DNA of 33,365 nucleotides from an uncultured Oscillibacter sp. (GTDB taxonomy: Bacteria > Bacillota > Clostridia > Oscillospirales > Oscillospiraceae): positions 1-33,365 of the forward strand of contig CAJTZL010000030.1 in NCBI GenBank assembly GCA_910583695.1, read 5' to 3'. The stretch's first letter is position 1, and each line of letters opens with the position of its first letter. Under the pieces are notes generated by a model. That model was given only the letters and a program-made list of their open reading frames with translations. It ran no database searches and was not told the origin of the DNA. The position numbers were made by a program, and so were the translations under genes. Below, piece after piece: positions 1-8,604 of the stretch.

Positions 1-1769
1 ACGGCACCAAGGGCGAAAAACTGGAACTCCATTATGACCAGCCCCGTGGGAAAGGCGTCCTCTATCAGCCGTTCGAGGGCATCTGCAACAACGTCGAGCG
101 GCGGTATCAGGAGACCCAAAGCGATTCCAGCAAACGGGAGCTGGAGGAACTGATGGCTGAATGTCCCTGCCCCGCCTGTAAGGGCCGCCGGCTGAAAAAG
201 GAATCCCTGGCTGTGACTGTAGGCGAGATGGACATTGACGCCCTGACCCGGCTTTCCGTAGCAGACGAACTGGCGTGGGTGGAGGCCCTGGAACTGACAG
301 CCCAGCAGCATCTCATTGCCGACCGTATCCTGAAGGAAATCCGCACCCGGCTGGGGTTCCTGCAATCCGTGGGCCTGGGTTACCTTACCCTGAGCCGCGC
401 CGCTGGGACCCTTTCCGGCGGAGAGAGCCAGCGGATTCGGCTTGCCACGCAGATCGGGTCCAGTCTGATGGGCGTGCTGTATATTCTGGACGAACCTTCC
501 ATCGGCCTGCACCAGCGGGACAATGACAAGCTGCTGGCTACCCTGCGGAATTTGCAGGGGCTTGGGAACACGCTTCTGGTGGTGGAACACGACGAGGACA
601 CCATGCGGGAGGCGGATTACCTGATTGACATCGGTCCCGGCGCGGGCATCCATGGAGGGGAAGTCGTTGCAGCAGGCACGCCGGAGGAGGTCATGGCCAA
701 TCCCAATTCCCTGACGGGACAGTATCTGTCCGGCAAGAAGAAAATCGCCATCCCTAAAGAGCGCAGGAAAGGGAATGGAAAATTTCTCCGGGTTGTGGGC
801 GCGGCGGAAAACAATCTTCAGAAAATCAACGTGGACTTTCCCTTGGGGACCTTTACCGCCGTCACCGGGGTGTCCGGAAGCGGAAAGTCTTCCCTGGTGA
901 ACGAGGTCCTTTTCAAACGCCTGGGAGCCGATCTGATGCGTATGAAGGTCCATCCCGGCAAGTGTACCCGGATCAACGGGCTGGAATATCTGGACAAGGT
1001 TGTGAACATCGACCAAAGCCCCATCGGACGCACGCCCCGGTCCAATCCCGCTACCTATACCAATCTGTTCAATGATATCCGGGACCTGTTCGCGTCCACA
1101 CAGGAAGCCAAGAGCCGGGGTTACGGTCCGGGACGCTTCTCCTTCAACGTGCGCGGGGGCCGCTGTGAAGCCTGCTCCGGCGACGGCGTGCTGAAAATCG
1201 AAATGCACTTCCTGCCGGATATCTTCGTCCCCTGCGAGGTCTGCAAGGGCCGGCGCTATAACCGGGAAACCTTGGAGGTCCATTACAAGGGGAAGAATAT
1301 CTCCGATATCCTGGGCATGACCGTGGATGAGGCCCTGGAATTCTTCTCGCCTCTGCCGAAAATCCGAAACCGTTTGCAGACCTTGCAGGATGTGGGCCTG
1401 GGTTACGTAAAGCTGGGCCAGCCGTCCACGGAGCTCTCCGGCGGTGAGGCGCAGCGGGTCAAACTGGCTACGGAACTCTCCAAGCAGGCCACCGGAAAGA
1501 CCATCTATATCCTGGACGAGCCTACCACCGGACTGCATACCGACGACGTGCGGAAACTGCTGGAGGTCTTGCAGCGTCTTGTGGACAGCGGAAATACGGT
1601 GGTTGTCATTGAGCATAACCTGGACGTGATCAAATCGGCGGACTGGCTGATCGATCTGGGTCCCGAGGGCGGCGACGGCGGCGGCACGGTGGTCTGTACG
1701 GGCACGCCGGAGGAGGTCGCCGCTTGTGAGAAGTCTTACACGGGACAATATCTGAAAAAAGTCCTTTGA
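1..1769 (+). CDS. uvrA: Excinuclease ABC subunit A, 3' part (5' end outside window)
   Basis: DNA-damage recognition ATPase of UvrABC nucleotide excision repair. The open frame runs in from the window edge (codons start at base 3), so the N-terminal ATP site and first zinc module are missing. Visible parts: a C-x2-C pair (CPACKGRR) of the insertion region, the first ABC signature LSGGESQRIRLATQ with Walker B ILDEPSIGLH, the second Walker A GVSGSGKSS, the second zinc module with CEAC and CEVC pairs around an acidic loop, and the second signature LSGGEAQRVKLATE with ILDEPTTGLH. An ATG at 153 is internal, since homology continues upstream of it. The duplicated ABC cassettes plus zinc fingers are specific to UvrA. 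The next gene, era, starts 47 bp downstream. Confidence 0.97.
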   Translation, partial: GTKGEKLELHYDQPRGKGVLYQPFEGICNNVERRYQETQSDSSKRELEELMAECPCPACKGRRLKKESLAVTVGEMDIDALTRLSVADELAWVEALELTAQQHLIADRILKEIRTRLGFLQSVGLGYLTLSRAAGTLSGGESQRIRLATQIGSSLMGVLYILDEPSIGLHQRDNDKLLATLRNLQGLGNTLLVVEHDEDTMREADYLIDIGPGAGIHGGEVVAAGTPEEVMANPNSLTGQYLSGKKKIAIPKERRKGNGKFLRVVGAAENNLQKINVDFPLGTFTAVTGVSGSGKSSLVNEVLFKRLGADLMRMKVHPGKCTRINGLEYLDKVVNIDQSPIGRTPRSNPATYTNLFNDIRDLFASTQEAKSRGYGPGRFSFNVRGGRCEACSGDGVLKIEMHFLPDIFVPCEVCKGRRYNRETLEVHYKGKNISDILGMTVDEALEFFSPLPKIRNRLQTLQDVGLGYVKLGQPSTELSGGEAQRVKLATELSKQATGKTIYILDEPTTGLHTDDVRKLLEVLQRLVDSGNTVVVIEHNLDVIKSADWLIDLGPEGGDGGGTVVCTGTPEEVAACEKSYTGQYLKKVL

Positions 1770-1816
1770 GAAACTATTTATTAAAATTGCTTGACAGAAA
1801 GTTGAGGATTACCTGA

Positions 1817-2713
1817 ATGAGCATTACAAAAACTGCTATGATTACTGTCTGTGGACGGCCTAACGTGGGAAAATCCAGCCTGACCAACGCGCTGGTGGGG
1901 GAGAAAATCGCCATCGTCTCCAACAAGGCCCAGACCACCCGGAACCGCATCTACGGCGTGGTCAACCGGGAGGACACCCAGTTCATTCTCCTGGATACCC
2001 CGGGCCTCCACCGGCCCAAGTCCGCCCTGGGGGACTATATGGTTAAGGTCGTCACCGCCAGCCTCTCCGACGTGGACTGCGCCCTCCTGCTGGTGGAGCC
2101 CATCCCCCATGTGGGCGGGCCGGAAAAGGCCCTCATCGACCGGGTGCGGGAGGAACGGCTCCACTGCATCCTGGCCGTCAACAAGATTGACACCGTGGAG
2201 CCTTCGGAGCTCCTGCCCGTCATCGCCGCCTACAGCGAGGTCTGGGACGGCTTTGACGCCATCATCCCCATCTCCGCCCGCACCGGCGACGGTCTGGAGG
2301 AGCTGATGGAGGAGCTTCAAAAATACGCCCAGGAGGGGCCTCAGCTCTTCCCCGACGGGCAGACCTCCGACCAGCCGGAGCGGCAGGTCATGGGAGAGCT
2401 GCTCCGGGAAAAACTGCTCCTCTGCCTGGACAAGGAGATTCCCCACGGCACCGCCGTGGAGATCACGAAATTCTCCGAGCGGGACTCCGGAATTGTCGAC
2501 GTGGGGGCGGTCATCTACTGCGAAAAGGCCAGCCACAAGGGCATCATCATCGGAAAGCAGGGGGCCATGCTGAAAAAAATCAGCTCCCTGGCCCGGCACG
2601 ACATGGAGAAATTCATGGGCACCCAGATTTATCTGGAGACCTGGGTGAAGGTCAAGGAGAACTGGCGGGACAACGTGAACTACGTCCGCAGCCTGGGCTA
2701 TCGGGAGGACTGA
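1817..2713 (+). CDS. era: GTPase Era (16S rRNA/30S assembly)
   Basis: Essential GTPase that binds the 3' end of 16S rRNA and acts as a checkpoint in 30S subunit assembly. The 298-residue product shows G1 GRPNVGKSS (about 13-21), G3 DTPG (60-63), G4 NKID (122-125) and G5 SAR (about 154-156). A C-terminal KH RNA-binding domain follows, with a GKQGAMLKKI loop (about 245-254). Length and domain order are normal for Era. The ATG is preceded by a TGAGGA-like ribosome site. The era - yqzL - recO order seen here is conserved in Bacillus and relatives, apart from the extra gene inserted after era. Confidence 0.98.
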   Translation: MSITKTAMITVCGRPNVGKSSLTNALVGEKIAIVSNKAQTTRNRIYGVVNREDTQFILLDTPGLHRPKSALGDYMVKVVTASLSDVDCALLLVEPIPHVGGPEKALIDRVREERLHCILAVNKIDTVEPSELLPVIAAYSEVWDGFDAIIPISARTGDGLEELMEELQKYAQEGPQLFPDGQTSDQPERQVMGELLREKLLLCLDKEIPHGTAVEITKFSERDSGIVDVGAVIYCEKASHKGIIIGKQGAMLKKISSLARHDMEKFMGTQIYLETWVKVKENWRDNVNYVRSLGYRED

Positions 2714-2728
2714 AAGGGAGGGATTTCC

Positions 2729-3154
2729 ATGATGCGCGACCCGGCAAAGACCGTGGGCGGCATGGCCGACAAGGCCAAGACCGTCTATCTCAGCTATATC
2801 GACAGCCGGGGCTTTCCCACCACCCGTGCCATGCTGGCGCCCCGGGAGCGGGAGGGCGTCCGGGTGTTCTGGTTCAGCACGAACACCTCCTCGCAGAAGG
2901 TGGCGGCTTTCCGGAAGAATCCCAAGGGGAGCATCTATTTCGTGGACCGGCGTTTTTTTCGGGGCGTCAGCCTCTCCGGCACCGTGGAGGTGCTGGAGGA
3001 CCCGGAGAGCAAAAAACGCCTCTGGCGGCGCGGAGACACCATGTATTACGCGCAGGGCGTCACGGACCCGGATTACTGCGTGCTGAAATTCACAGCGGAA
3101 ACGGGCCGGTATTACAGCAGCTTCAAAAGCGAAGATTTTGCGATTCCAGATTGA
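2729..3154 (+). CDS. Pyridoxamine 5'-phosphate oxidase-family FMN-binding protein
   Basis: The 141-residue product has the split-barrel pattern of small general-stress-26/PPOX-family proteins: a first strand with TVYLSYIDSRGFPTTRAM, then VRVFWFSTNTSSQKV, then a strand with SLSGTVEVLEDPESK, ending in GRYYSSFKSEDF. Family members bind FMN or a related flavin as dimers; many have no known substrate, and true PLP synthesis (PdxH) is unlikely at this size. AAGGGAGG lies 8 bp before the ATG. The gene begins 15 bp after era and precedes yqzL, so it probably belongs to the same transcript. The substrate cannot be read from the sequence. Confidence 0.85.
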   Translation: MMRDPAKTVGGMADKAKTVYLSYIDSRGFPTTRAMLAPREREGVRVFWFSTNTSSQKVAAFRKNPKGSIYFVDRRFFRGVSLSGTVEVLEDPESKKRLWRRGDTMYYAQGVTDPDYCVLKFTAETGRYYSSFKSEDFAIPD

Positions 3155-3219
3155 CCGGAACTTTCCACGTATCCATTTCGACAGCAATCGCAGACTATCT
3201 TTAAAAGGAGGTCTGCCAT

Positions 3220-3333
3220 ATGGAACACATGGAACCCGCGCCCCTCTGGGAGCTCTTCTGCCTCACCGGAGAGCCTCTGGCCTATATGCTCTACCGGTCG
3301 GCGGAGGGCGAAACAGATAACTTTTTGTCATAA
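3220..3333 (+). CDS. yqzL: YqzL-like small protein (37 aa)
   Basis: A very short gene with an excellent ribosome site (AAAAGGAGGT at 3203-3212, 7 bp before the ATG). The product carries the YqzL family pattern W-x-LF-x2-TG-x3-AY-x-LY (seen as WELFCLTGEPLAYMLY), and the gene lies between era and recO, exactly where yqzL is found in Bacillus. The biochemical role of the family is unknown. The short length and the match to both motif and position make a chance ORF unlikely. It ends 44 bp before the recO start. Confidence 0.82.
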   Translation: MEHMEPAPLWELFCLTGEPLAYMLYRSAEGETDNFLS

Positions 3334-3377
3334 ACGGAGAGATGATTCCTCTCCGTACATAAAGGAGGGAGGCCGCC

Positions 3378-4124
3378 GTGGCGGGAACGCCCTATGCCGT
3401 GGACCGCGGCGTGGTCCTTCGGGAGACAGAGACCAAGGAGACGGATAAAATCCTGACCCTCCTGACCTGGGAGGCGGGAAAAATCGGAGTCATCGCCCGG
3501 GGGGCCCGGCGGAAGAACTGCAAGTTTGCCGCCGCCGCCCAGCCCCTGGCCTACGCCGAGTGGACCCTGTACCAGCGGAAGGACTGGCGCTATGCCAGCG
3601 ACGCCTCCACCCTGGATTTGTTCCCCGGCCTCCGGGGGGATTTGACGGCCCTGGCCCTGGGCTGCTACATGGCGGAGCTGACGGAGGCCGTCTGCCCGGA
3701 GGATGAGCCCGCGCCGGAGCAGCTGCGGCATCTCCTCAACGGGCTGTATGCCCTTTCTGCTTTACACAAGCCCCCCGCCCTGGTGAAGCCCGCCTTTGAG
3801 CTGCGGCTCCTGTGCCTGGCAGGCTATGAGCCCCTGGTGGAGGACTGCGCCCTCTGCGGTCGGGAGAACCCGGCGGAGCCGGTGCTGGACACGGTGCAGG
3901 GGGTGCTCCGCTGCCGGAGCTGCGGCGGAGGACGGGGACGGCCCCTGTGCCGGGACTCCCTGGCGGCCCTGCGGCATATTGTCTATGGAGAGCCGAAGCG
4001 GCTCTACGCCTTTCGCCTGGGGGAGGAGCCCCTGGGCCGCCTGACGGCGGCGGCGGAGGCCTTTCTGTACACCCAGCTGGAGCGGGGCTTCGGGACGCTG
4101 GACTTTTACAAGAGCATGACATGA
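3378..4124 (+). CDS. recO: DNA repair protein RecO
   Basis: Recombination mediator that with RecR loads RecA onto SSB-coated single-stranded DNA in the RecFOR pathway. The 248-residue product has the N-terminal OB-fold start (AVDRGVVLRETETKETDKIL, about 7-26), a helical middle, and a four-cysteine zinc site (C157, C160, C179, C182) typical of Firmicute RecO. The start is GTG, chosen because AAAGGAGGGAGG lies immediately upstream and the family N-terminus begins here. An untranslated stretch of about 90 bp without recognisable signals separates it from mutS2. Confidence 0.95.
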   Translation: MAGTPYAVDRGVVLRETETKETDKILTLLTWEAGKIGVIARGARRKNCKFAAAAQPLAYAEWTLYQRKDWRYASDASTLDLFPGLRGDLTALALGCYMAELTEAVCPEDEPAPEQLRHLLNGLYALSALHKPPALVKPAFELRLLCLAGYEPLVEDCALCGRENPAEPVLDTVQGVLRCRSCGGGRGRPLCRDSLAALRHIVYGEPKRLYAFRLGEEPLGRLTAAAEAFLYTQLERGFGTLDFYKSMT

Positions 4125-4214
4125 GACGGATTCCCTCCGGCCCCTTCGCCATAGGACGGAGACTGCTGTGCCGGAAGGGAACGAAAGCAGATTCCCTTGA
4201 CAGGAGGAAGTTCC

Positions 4215-6602
4215 ATGAGCGAGCTATTTGAAAAATCCCTCCACACCCTGGAGCTGCCCAGGGTTTTGCAGCTGTTGTCCGATCAGGCCGTCAGCGCCGA
4301 GGCCAAGGAGCGGGCCCTCCGGGTTTCCCCGGAGACGGAAGCGGAGGAGGTCCTCCGCCTCCTGGACCAGACCGACGCCGCACACTGGATGATCGGACGG
4401 CGGGGCGCGCCATCCTTCTCCGGCGTGAAGCCGGTGGGGGAGGCCCTGGACCGGGCGGACCGGGGGGGCAGCCTGAACACCCGGGAGCTGCTGCGGATTG
4501 CAGACCTCCTTACCGCCGCCCGGCGGGCCAAGGAGTACTTCAACGACGACGCGGCGGAGAGAACCGCCATTGACCACCTGTTCCTCTCCCTCCACGGCAA
4601 CCACTTTCTGGAGGACAAAATCAAGCGCTGCATCCCCGACGAGGACACCATTGCCGACGCGGCCTCTCCGGAGCTGGCGGATATCCGCCGCCACATGCGG
4701 GCCGCCCAGGCCAAGAGCCGGCAGATTTTGCAGAAGATCATCTCCTCCCCCAGCTATGCCAAGGTGCTCCAGGAGACCATCATCACCCAGCGGGACGGCC
4801 GCTTCGTGGTGCCCGTCAAGGCGGAGCAGAAGGGGAACCTCCCCGGACTGGTCCACGACATCTCCTCCTCCGGGGCCACGGTGTTTGTGGAGCCCATGGG
4901 GGTGGTCCAGGCCAACAACGAGTACGTGGAGCTGGAGGCCAAGGAGCAGAAGGAGATCGAGCGCATTCTGGCGGAGCTCTCCGCCGAGGCCGCCGCCCAC
5001 CGGGAGGACATCCAGTGGGACTACGACGCCCTGGTTCACCTGGACCTGATCTTTGCCCGGGGAGAGCTGAGCTACAAAATGGACGCCGTGCGGCCGGAGG
5101 TCCGGCGGGACGGGGCCGTCCGCCTGCGGAAGGCCCGGCACCCCCTGCTGGACCCCAGGACGGCGGTGCCCATCGATCTGGAGCTGGGGGAGGCCTTTGA
5201 CACCCTGGTAATCACCGGCCCCAACACCGGCGGCAAGACCGTTTCCCTGAAAACCCTGGGCCTTCTGACCCTCATGACCCAGTGCGGCCTCCACATTCCG
5301 GCGGCGGAGCGGAGCGCCGTGGCGGTCTACGACCGGGTGCTGGCGGACATCGGCGACGAGCAGAGCATTGAGCAGAGCCTGTCCACCTTCTCCGCCCACA
5401 TGACCAACATTGTGGGCATCCTGAAGGAGGCGGACGGAAAGAGCCTCGTCCTCTTTGATGAGCTGGGGGCCGGAACGGACCCGGTGGAGGGCGCGGCCCT
5501 GGCCATCGCTGTCATTCAGCACGTCCGGGCCAAGGGGGCCAGGGTGGCCGCCACGACCCACTATGCGGAGCTGAAAACCTTTGCCATGACCACCGCCGGG
5601 GTGGAGAATGCCTCCTGCGAGTTCAACGTGGAGACCCTGAGCCCCACCTACCGGCTCCTCATCGGCATCCCCGGCAAGTCCAACGCCTTCGCCATCTCCC
5701 GGCGGCTGGGCCTCCCGGAGGAGGTCATCGCCGCCGCCCAGACCCAGATGAGCGGGGACAGCGTCCGCTTCGAGGACGTGCTGACCCAGCTGGAGGCGAA
5801 GCGGCAGGCTCTGGAAAAGCGGGACCTGGAGTCGGATCGCCTCTTCCGCCAGCGGGAGGAGGACGCGCGGAAGGCCCGGGAGTTCCGGGAGCAGATGGAG
5901 CGGGCCAAGGAGAACGCCCGGAGCCGGGGCGAGGCGGAGGCCAAGCGCATACTCCGGGACGCCAAGGCGGCGGCGGACCAGACCTTTAACGAATTGGCGG
6001 AGCTCCGGCGGCGGCAGGCGGCGGCGGATTCCGCCCAGAACATCAACGATGCCCAGGCCGCCATCCGGGCGGGGCTCCATCAGGCGGAGGACCGCCTCCG
6101 CAGTGAAAAGGACCGCCCGGAGCCCATCCCCAAGCCCAGCCGCCCCATTGTCAAGGGGGATCTGGTGGAGTTCCCCGGTGTGCGCCAGCCCGCCGAGGTC
6201 CTCTCCGTGGGAAAGGACGGCACCCTGCAATTGAAGGCCGGGGTGTTGAAAATGAAGGCGAAGGCCGATGAGGTCCGGCTTATCGAGGATGACGAGCGGG
6301 CCGCCCGGAAGCCGAAAACTCCCGTCCGGTCGACGGGAACCCGGCCTCTTCGCACCGCCGCCAGCCGGGAGCTGGACATCCGGGGGATGGAGACCCTGGA
6401 GGCGGAGAGCGTGGTGGAGGGCTTCCTGTCCGCCGCCGTCATGGGCAGGCTGGAGACCGTCACCATCATCCACGGCAAGGGCACCGGGGCCCTCCGGAAG
6501 GCGGTCCACGACATTCTCCGCCGGAGCAAGGCGGTGAAGAGCTTCCGCCTGGGGGTCTACGGTGAGGGAGAGACCGGCGTCACTGTGGTGACAATGAAAT
6601 AA
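4215..6602 (+). CDS. mutS2: MutS2 family ATPase/endonuclease
   Basis: MutS paralogue without the mismatch-recognition domains. It is known for suppressing homologous recombination or for rescuing collided ribosomes (RqcU in Bacillus). The 795-residue product has the lever/core region, an ATPase domain with Walker A GPNTGGKT (about 335-342) and FDELGAGTDP, a long charged coiled coil (about 515-640), a KOW-like basic segment, and a C-terminal Smr domain with LDIRG (about 719) and HGKGTGAL (about 752). AGGAGGAA lies 6 bp before the chosen ATG; an upstream in-frame TTG at 4197 has no ribosome site. Length is normal and all nuclease-associated Smr motifs are present. Confidence 0.96.
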   Translation: MSELFEKSLHTLELPRVLQLLSDQAVSAEAKERALRVSPETEAEEVLRLLDQTDAAHWMIGRRGAPSFSGVKPVGEALDRADRGGSLNTRELLRIADLLTAARRAKEYFNDDAAERTAIDHLFLSLHGNHFLEDKIKRCIPDEDTIADAASPELADIRRHMRAAQAKSRQILQKIISSPSYAKVLQETIITQRDGRFVVPVKAEQKGNLPGLVHDISSSGATVFVEPMGVVQANNEYVELEAKEQKEIERILAELSAEAAAHREDIQWDYDALVHLDLIFARGELSYKMDAVRPEVRRDGAVRLRKARHPLLDPRTAVPIDLELGEAFDTLVITGPNTGGKTVSLKTLGLLTLMTQCGLHIPAAERSAVAVYDRVLADIGDEQSIEQSLSTFSAHMTNIVGILKEADGKSLVLFDELGAGTDPVEGAALAIAVIQHVRAKGARVAATTHYAELKTFAMTTAGVENASCEFNVETLSPTYRLLIGIPGKSNAFAISRRLGLPEEVIAAAQTQMSGDSVRFEDVLTQLEAKRQALEKRDLESDRLFRQREEDARKAREFREQMERAKENARSRGEAEAKRILRDAKAAADQTFNELAELRRRQAAADSAQNINDAQAAIRAGLHQAEDRLRSEKDRPEPIPKPSRPIVKGDLVEFPGVRQPAEVLSVGKDGTLQLKAGVLKMKAKADEVRLIEDDERAARKPKTPVRSTGTRPLRTAASRELDIRGMETLEAESVVEGFLSAAVMGRLETVTIIHGKGTGALRKAVHDILRRSKAVKSFRLGVYGEGETGVTVVTMK

Positions 6603-6607
6603 AAGGG

Positions 6608-6646
6608 AGGGGTCCGCCGGAAGCAGGCGGGCCCTTCAAAAATTTT
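6608..6646 (+). terminator. Weak terminator-like hairpin after mutS2
   Basis: An 11-bp stem (6608-6618 with 6626-6636, including two G-U pairs) with a 7-nt loop follows the mutS2 stop by 5 bp. The downstream tract is CAAAAATTTT rather than a clean U run, so efficiency is uncertain. Confidence 0.5.
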
Positions 6647-6658
6647 CCCGTCAAGTTG

Positions 6659-6687
6659 TTGCAAGGTCAACCAAAATTTGCTATACT
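6659..6687 (+). promoter_or_regulatory. Predicted sigma-A-type promoter of the nucleoside phosphorylase gene
   Basis: TTGCAA (6659-6664), 17-bp spacer, TATACT (6682-6687). It lies 34 bp upstream of the start codon and downstream of the mutS2 hairpin. Confidence 0.7.
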
Positions 6688-6721
6688 GTTTCTACAATAT
6701 CACGACATAGAGGTGAGCGTT

Positions 6722-7495
6722 ATGCAAAAATTGGAAAAGCAGTTTCACATTGCCTGCACCGCCGACGACATCGGCCGCTATTGCATTCTCCCCGGCGATC
6801 CCGGCCGGGTCCCCGCCATCGCCGCGTACTTTGACGACGCGAAACAGGTGGCCTATAACCGGGAGTACAACGTCTGGACCGGCACCCTCCTGGGGGAGAA
6901 GGTGACGGCCTGCTCCACCGGCATCGGCGGGCCCTCCGCCTCCATCGCCATGGAAGAGCTCCACAAGTGCGGCGCGGATACCTTCATCCGCACGGGGACC
7001 TGCGGCGGCATTGATGTAAACGTCCAGTCCGGAGATATCGTGGTGGCAACCGGCGCCGTCCGCTTTGAGCACACCAGCCTGGAATACGCTCCCCTGGAGT
7101 TCCCCGCCGTGGCGGATTTCGGCCTTGTGGACTGCCTGGTCCGGGCCACTAAGGCCCTGGGCTATCCCCTCCATACCGGCATCGTCCAGTGCAAGGACAG
7201 CTTTTACGGCCAGCATGACCCCGCCGCCTCTCCGGTGTACTATGAGCTCCAGCAGAAGTGGGAGAGCTGGAAGCGTCTGGGGGTGAAGGCCAGCGAGATG
7301 GAGAGCGCGGCCCTGTTTGTGGTGGCCTCCGCCCTGGGCTGCCGCTGCGGAAGCTGCTTCCACGTGGTCTGGAACCAGGAGCGGGAGGCCGCGGGCCTGG
7401 ACCAGAAGATGAGCGAGGACACCAGCACCTCCGTCCGGGTGGCGGTGGAGGCCCTGAAGCTCCAGATTGAGGCGGATCGGGCCGCGGGAATCTGA
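6722..7495 (+). CDS. udp: Uridine phosphorylase-type nucleoside phosphorylase
   Basis: A 257-residue member of the PNP/UDP family that splits nucleosides with phosphate to base and ribose-1-phosphate for salvage or carbon use. Seen: the phosphate-binding start ILPGDPGRV (about 21-29), the GIGGPSASIAMEEL motif, FIRTGTCGGI (phosphate/ribose contact), and ASEMESAALFVVA carrying the ribose-binding Met-Glu. The overall layout matches uridine phosphorylase better than purine phosphorylase, but base specificity is inferred. The ATG at 6722 follows AGAGGTGAG; an open frame extends upstream but would run through the promoter. The gene appears to be monocistronic. Confidence 0.88.
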   Translation: MQKLEKQFHIACTADDIGRYCILPGDPGRVPAIAAYFDDAKQVAYNREYNVWTGTLLGEKVTACSTGIGGPSASIAMEELHKCGADTFIRTGTCGGIDVNVQSGDIVVATGAVRFEHTSLEYAPLEFPAVADFGLVDCLVRATKALGYPLHTGIVQCKDSFYGQHDPAASPVYYELQQKWESWKRLGVKASEMESAALFVVASALGCRCGSCFHVVWNQEREAAGLDQKMSEDTSTSVRVAVEALKLQIEADRAAGI

Positions 7496-7627
7496 AGGGG
7501 AGAGAGGCCGCCGCATCCCCTCTGCCGGACGGCGGGAGATTCCACTCTGACAGCGAAAAAATTTATTTAAAAATTTCTCTCTCTGATGCTTATTTTTTCC
7601 GGAAACCAGCCGACATTCCAAATGAAG

Positions 7628-7676
7628 GGAATCAAGGCCGGGGCGCATCCATTGAACGGATTCAAAGACGGGGCGC
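7628..7676. repeat. Imperfect 19-bp direct repeat, 30-bp spacing
   Basis: Two copies (7628-7646 and 7658-7676) match at 15 of 19 positions and share the core GGGGCGC. They sit 30 bp apart, about three helical turns, in the upstream region of the 7714 gene. This is a possible regulator-binding element. The rest of the 218-bp gap holds an AT-rich stretch (about 7556-7606) and no promoter I can defend. Confidence 0.45.
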
Positions 7677-7713
7677 TCAAAACCCAATGAATCTGTGAAA
7701 TGGAGGAAAGGTT

Positions 7714-8286
7714 ATGATTTCAGCGGCAAGCACGCAAAGCAGGCAAGGCCTCCGCTCCGAATGGTTTGAGGTGAGGGGCTCGTACGGCTTCGTCAAAACG
7801 GAGTACATGGACCTGGTCCATGAGGTCTTGAGGCAGCAGCAGAAGGAGGCTGCCGAGAGTCTGGCGGACAGGCTGAAAGACAGCGGGACAAAGGTAAAGC
7901 TCACCGAGGAGCAGAAGAAGTACCTGTCGGAGAACTTTGACCCCGAAAACATGTCCCAGCTGGAGTATCAGGCGTTCGTCGACAAGCTCTGTGAGTTCGG
8001 CGTCCTGGACGAGGCGGACAAGGACTACGTGGGCTACGGCGTCAAGGGCTGCAGCTTGGATCTGACGCCCCTCAGCCATGTGAGGACCGGGGCAAGCATC
8101 GTCCCGGCCCGGGGAAATCCGATGGGCTATACGCAGTTCTTCTCCTCCAGCAGGGGCAATGTTGCCGACTGGTCGAAATACATGGCCGGCATCATGAGCT
8201 GGAGCGAAAAGACCGGCTCCTGGAAGAAGGGGCCGGAGACCATCCTGTTTGGGAAGATTCGGGATGTTCTGGACGCAATCGCCTGA
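7714..8286 (+). CDS. Unrecognised protein (190 aa), N-terminus MISA
   Basis: I do not recognise this family. The gene has a good ribosome site (ATGGAGGAAAGG just before the ATG) and base composition somewhat less GC-rich than its neighbours. The product is soluble-looking, without signal peptide or membrane segment. It starts with a polar segment, then an amphipathic helix rich in Glu/Gln/Lys (about residues 30-60). Next is a segment MSQLEYQAFVDKLCEFGVL (about 80-98) that looks like a helical pair. The C-terminal part is aromatic and Gly/Ser-rich. The following gene starts 35 bp downstream and has the same first four residues and a similar ribosome site, so the two probably form an operon of related function. 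Confidence 0.75.
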   Translation: MISAASTQSRQGLRSEWFEVRGSYGFVKTEYMDLVHEVLRQQQKEAAESLADRLKDSGTKVKLTEEQKKYLSENFDPENMSQLEYQAFVDKLCEFGVLDEADKDYVGYGVKGCSLDLTPLSHVRTGASIVPARGNPMGYTQFFSSSRGNVADWSKYMAGIMSWSEKTGSWKKGPETILFGKIRDVLDAIA

Positions 8287-8321
8287 CGGGCTTTCAAACC
8301 AATCGAAAGGGAGGCTGGACA

Positions 8322-8558
8322 ATGATTTCAGCGACAAATGCCTTTGGCTGTGGAGGGCCGAGAGCCCCGCGCGCTCCTTCCTATACCGGAATGGGACATC
8401 AGGCTCTTTTGTCGGGCTTCATGGAGGAGTTCCGCAAGGCCCAGGCCAAGGCCTGCCGGCAGGATGTGGAGGAGATTAAGCGGGCCGGGATGTCGGACCG
8501 GCTGGTCGGGAAAGAGAAAGAGGACCGAAGAGAAGAGGATGAAAAATTCACGTTCTGA
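8322..8558 (+). CDS. Unrecognised small protein (78 aa), N-terminus MISA
   Basis: A small gene with GAAAGGGAGG ahead of the ATG, ending 12 bp before a strong terminator. Its first 12 bases (ATGATTTCAGCG) are identical to those of the preceding gene. The product has a Gly/Pro/Arg-rich N-terminal part and a highly charged helical C-terminal half (about 33-75, many Lys/Glu/Arg). No family is recognised. Location between a related gene and a terminator supports it being real rather than a chance frame. Confidence 0.65.
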   Translation: MISATNAFGCGGPRAPRAPSYTGMGHQALLSGFMEEFRKAQAKACRQDVEEIKRAGMSDRLVGKEKEDRREEDEKFTF

Positions 8559-8570
8559 AAGAGCTATCAA

Positions 8571-8604
8571 AAAGCGGACCGCCCACCGGCGGTCCGCTTT
8601 TGGT
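8571..8604. terminator. Strong bidirectional terminator
   Basis: Perfect 13-bp stem (8571-8583 with 8588-8600), loop CACC, with TTTT on the plus strand and an A tract before the left arm serving the minus strand. It separates the MISA gene pair (+) from copA (-), whose stop codon lies at 8605. Confidence 0.9.

Noticed and set aside
1791..1819. TTGACA before era as a promoter
   Set aside because: No acceptable -10 lies 16-18 bp downstream, and the start codon falls within the required spacing.
1781..3187. Long minus-strand open frame (468 codons) opposite era
   Set aside because: It is antisense to era and the FMN-protein gene, has low-complexity Gly/His/Leu/Val-rich translation typical of GC-rich shadow frames, and lacks a ribosome site.
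4224..6509. 761-codon minus-strand frame opposite mutS2
   Set aside because: Shadow of mutS2 caused by codon-position GC bias; no family likeness.
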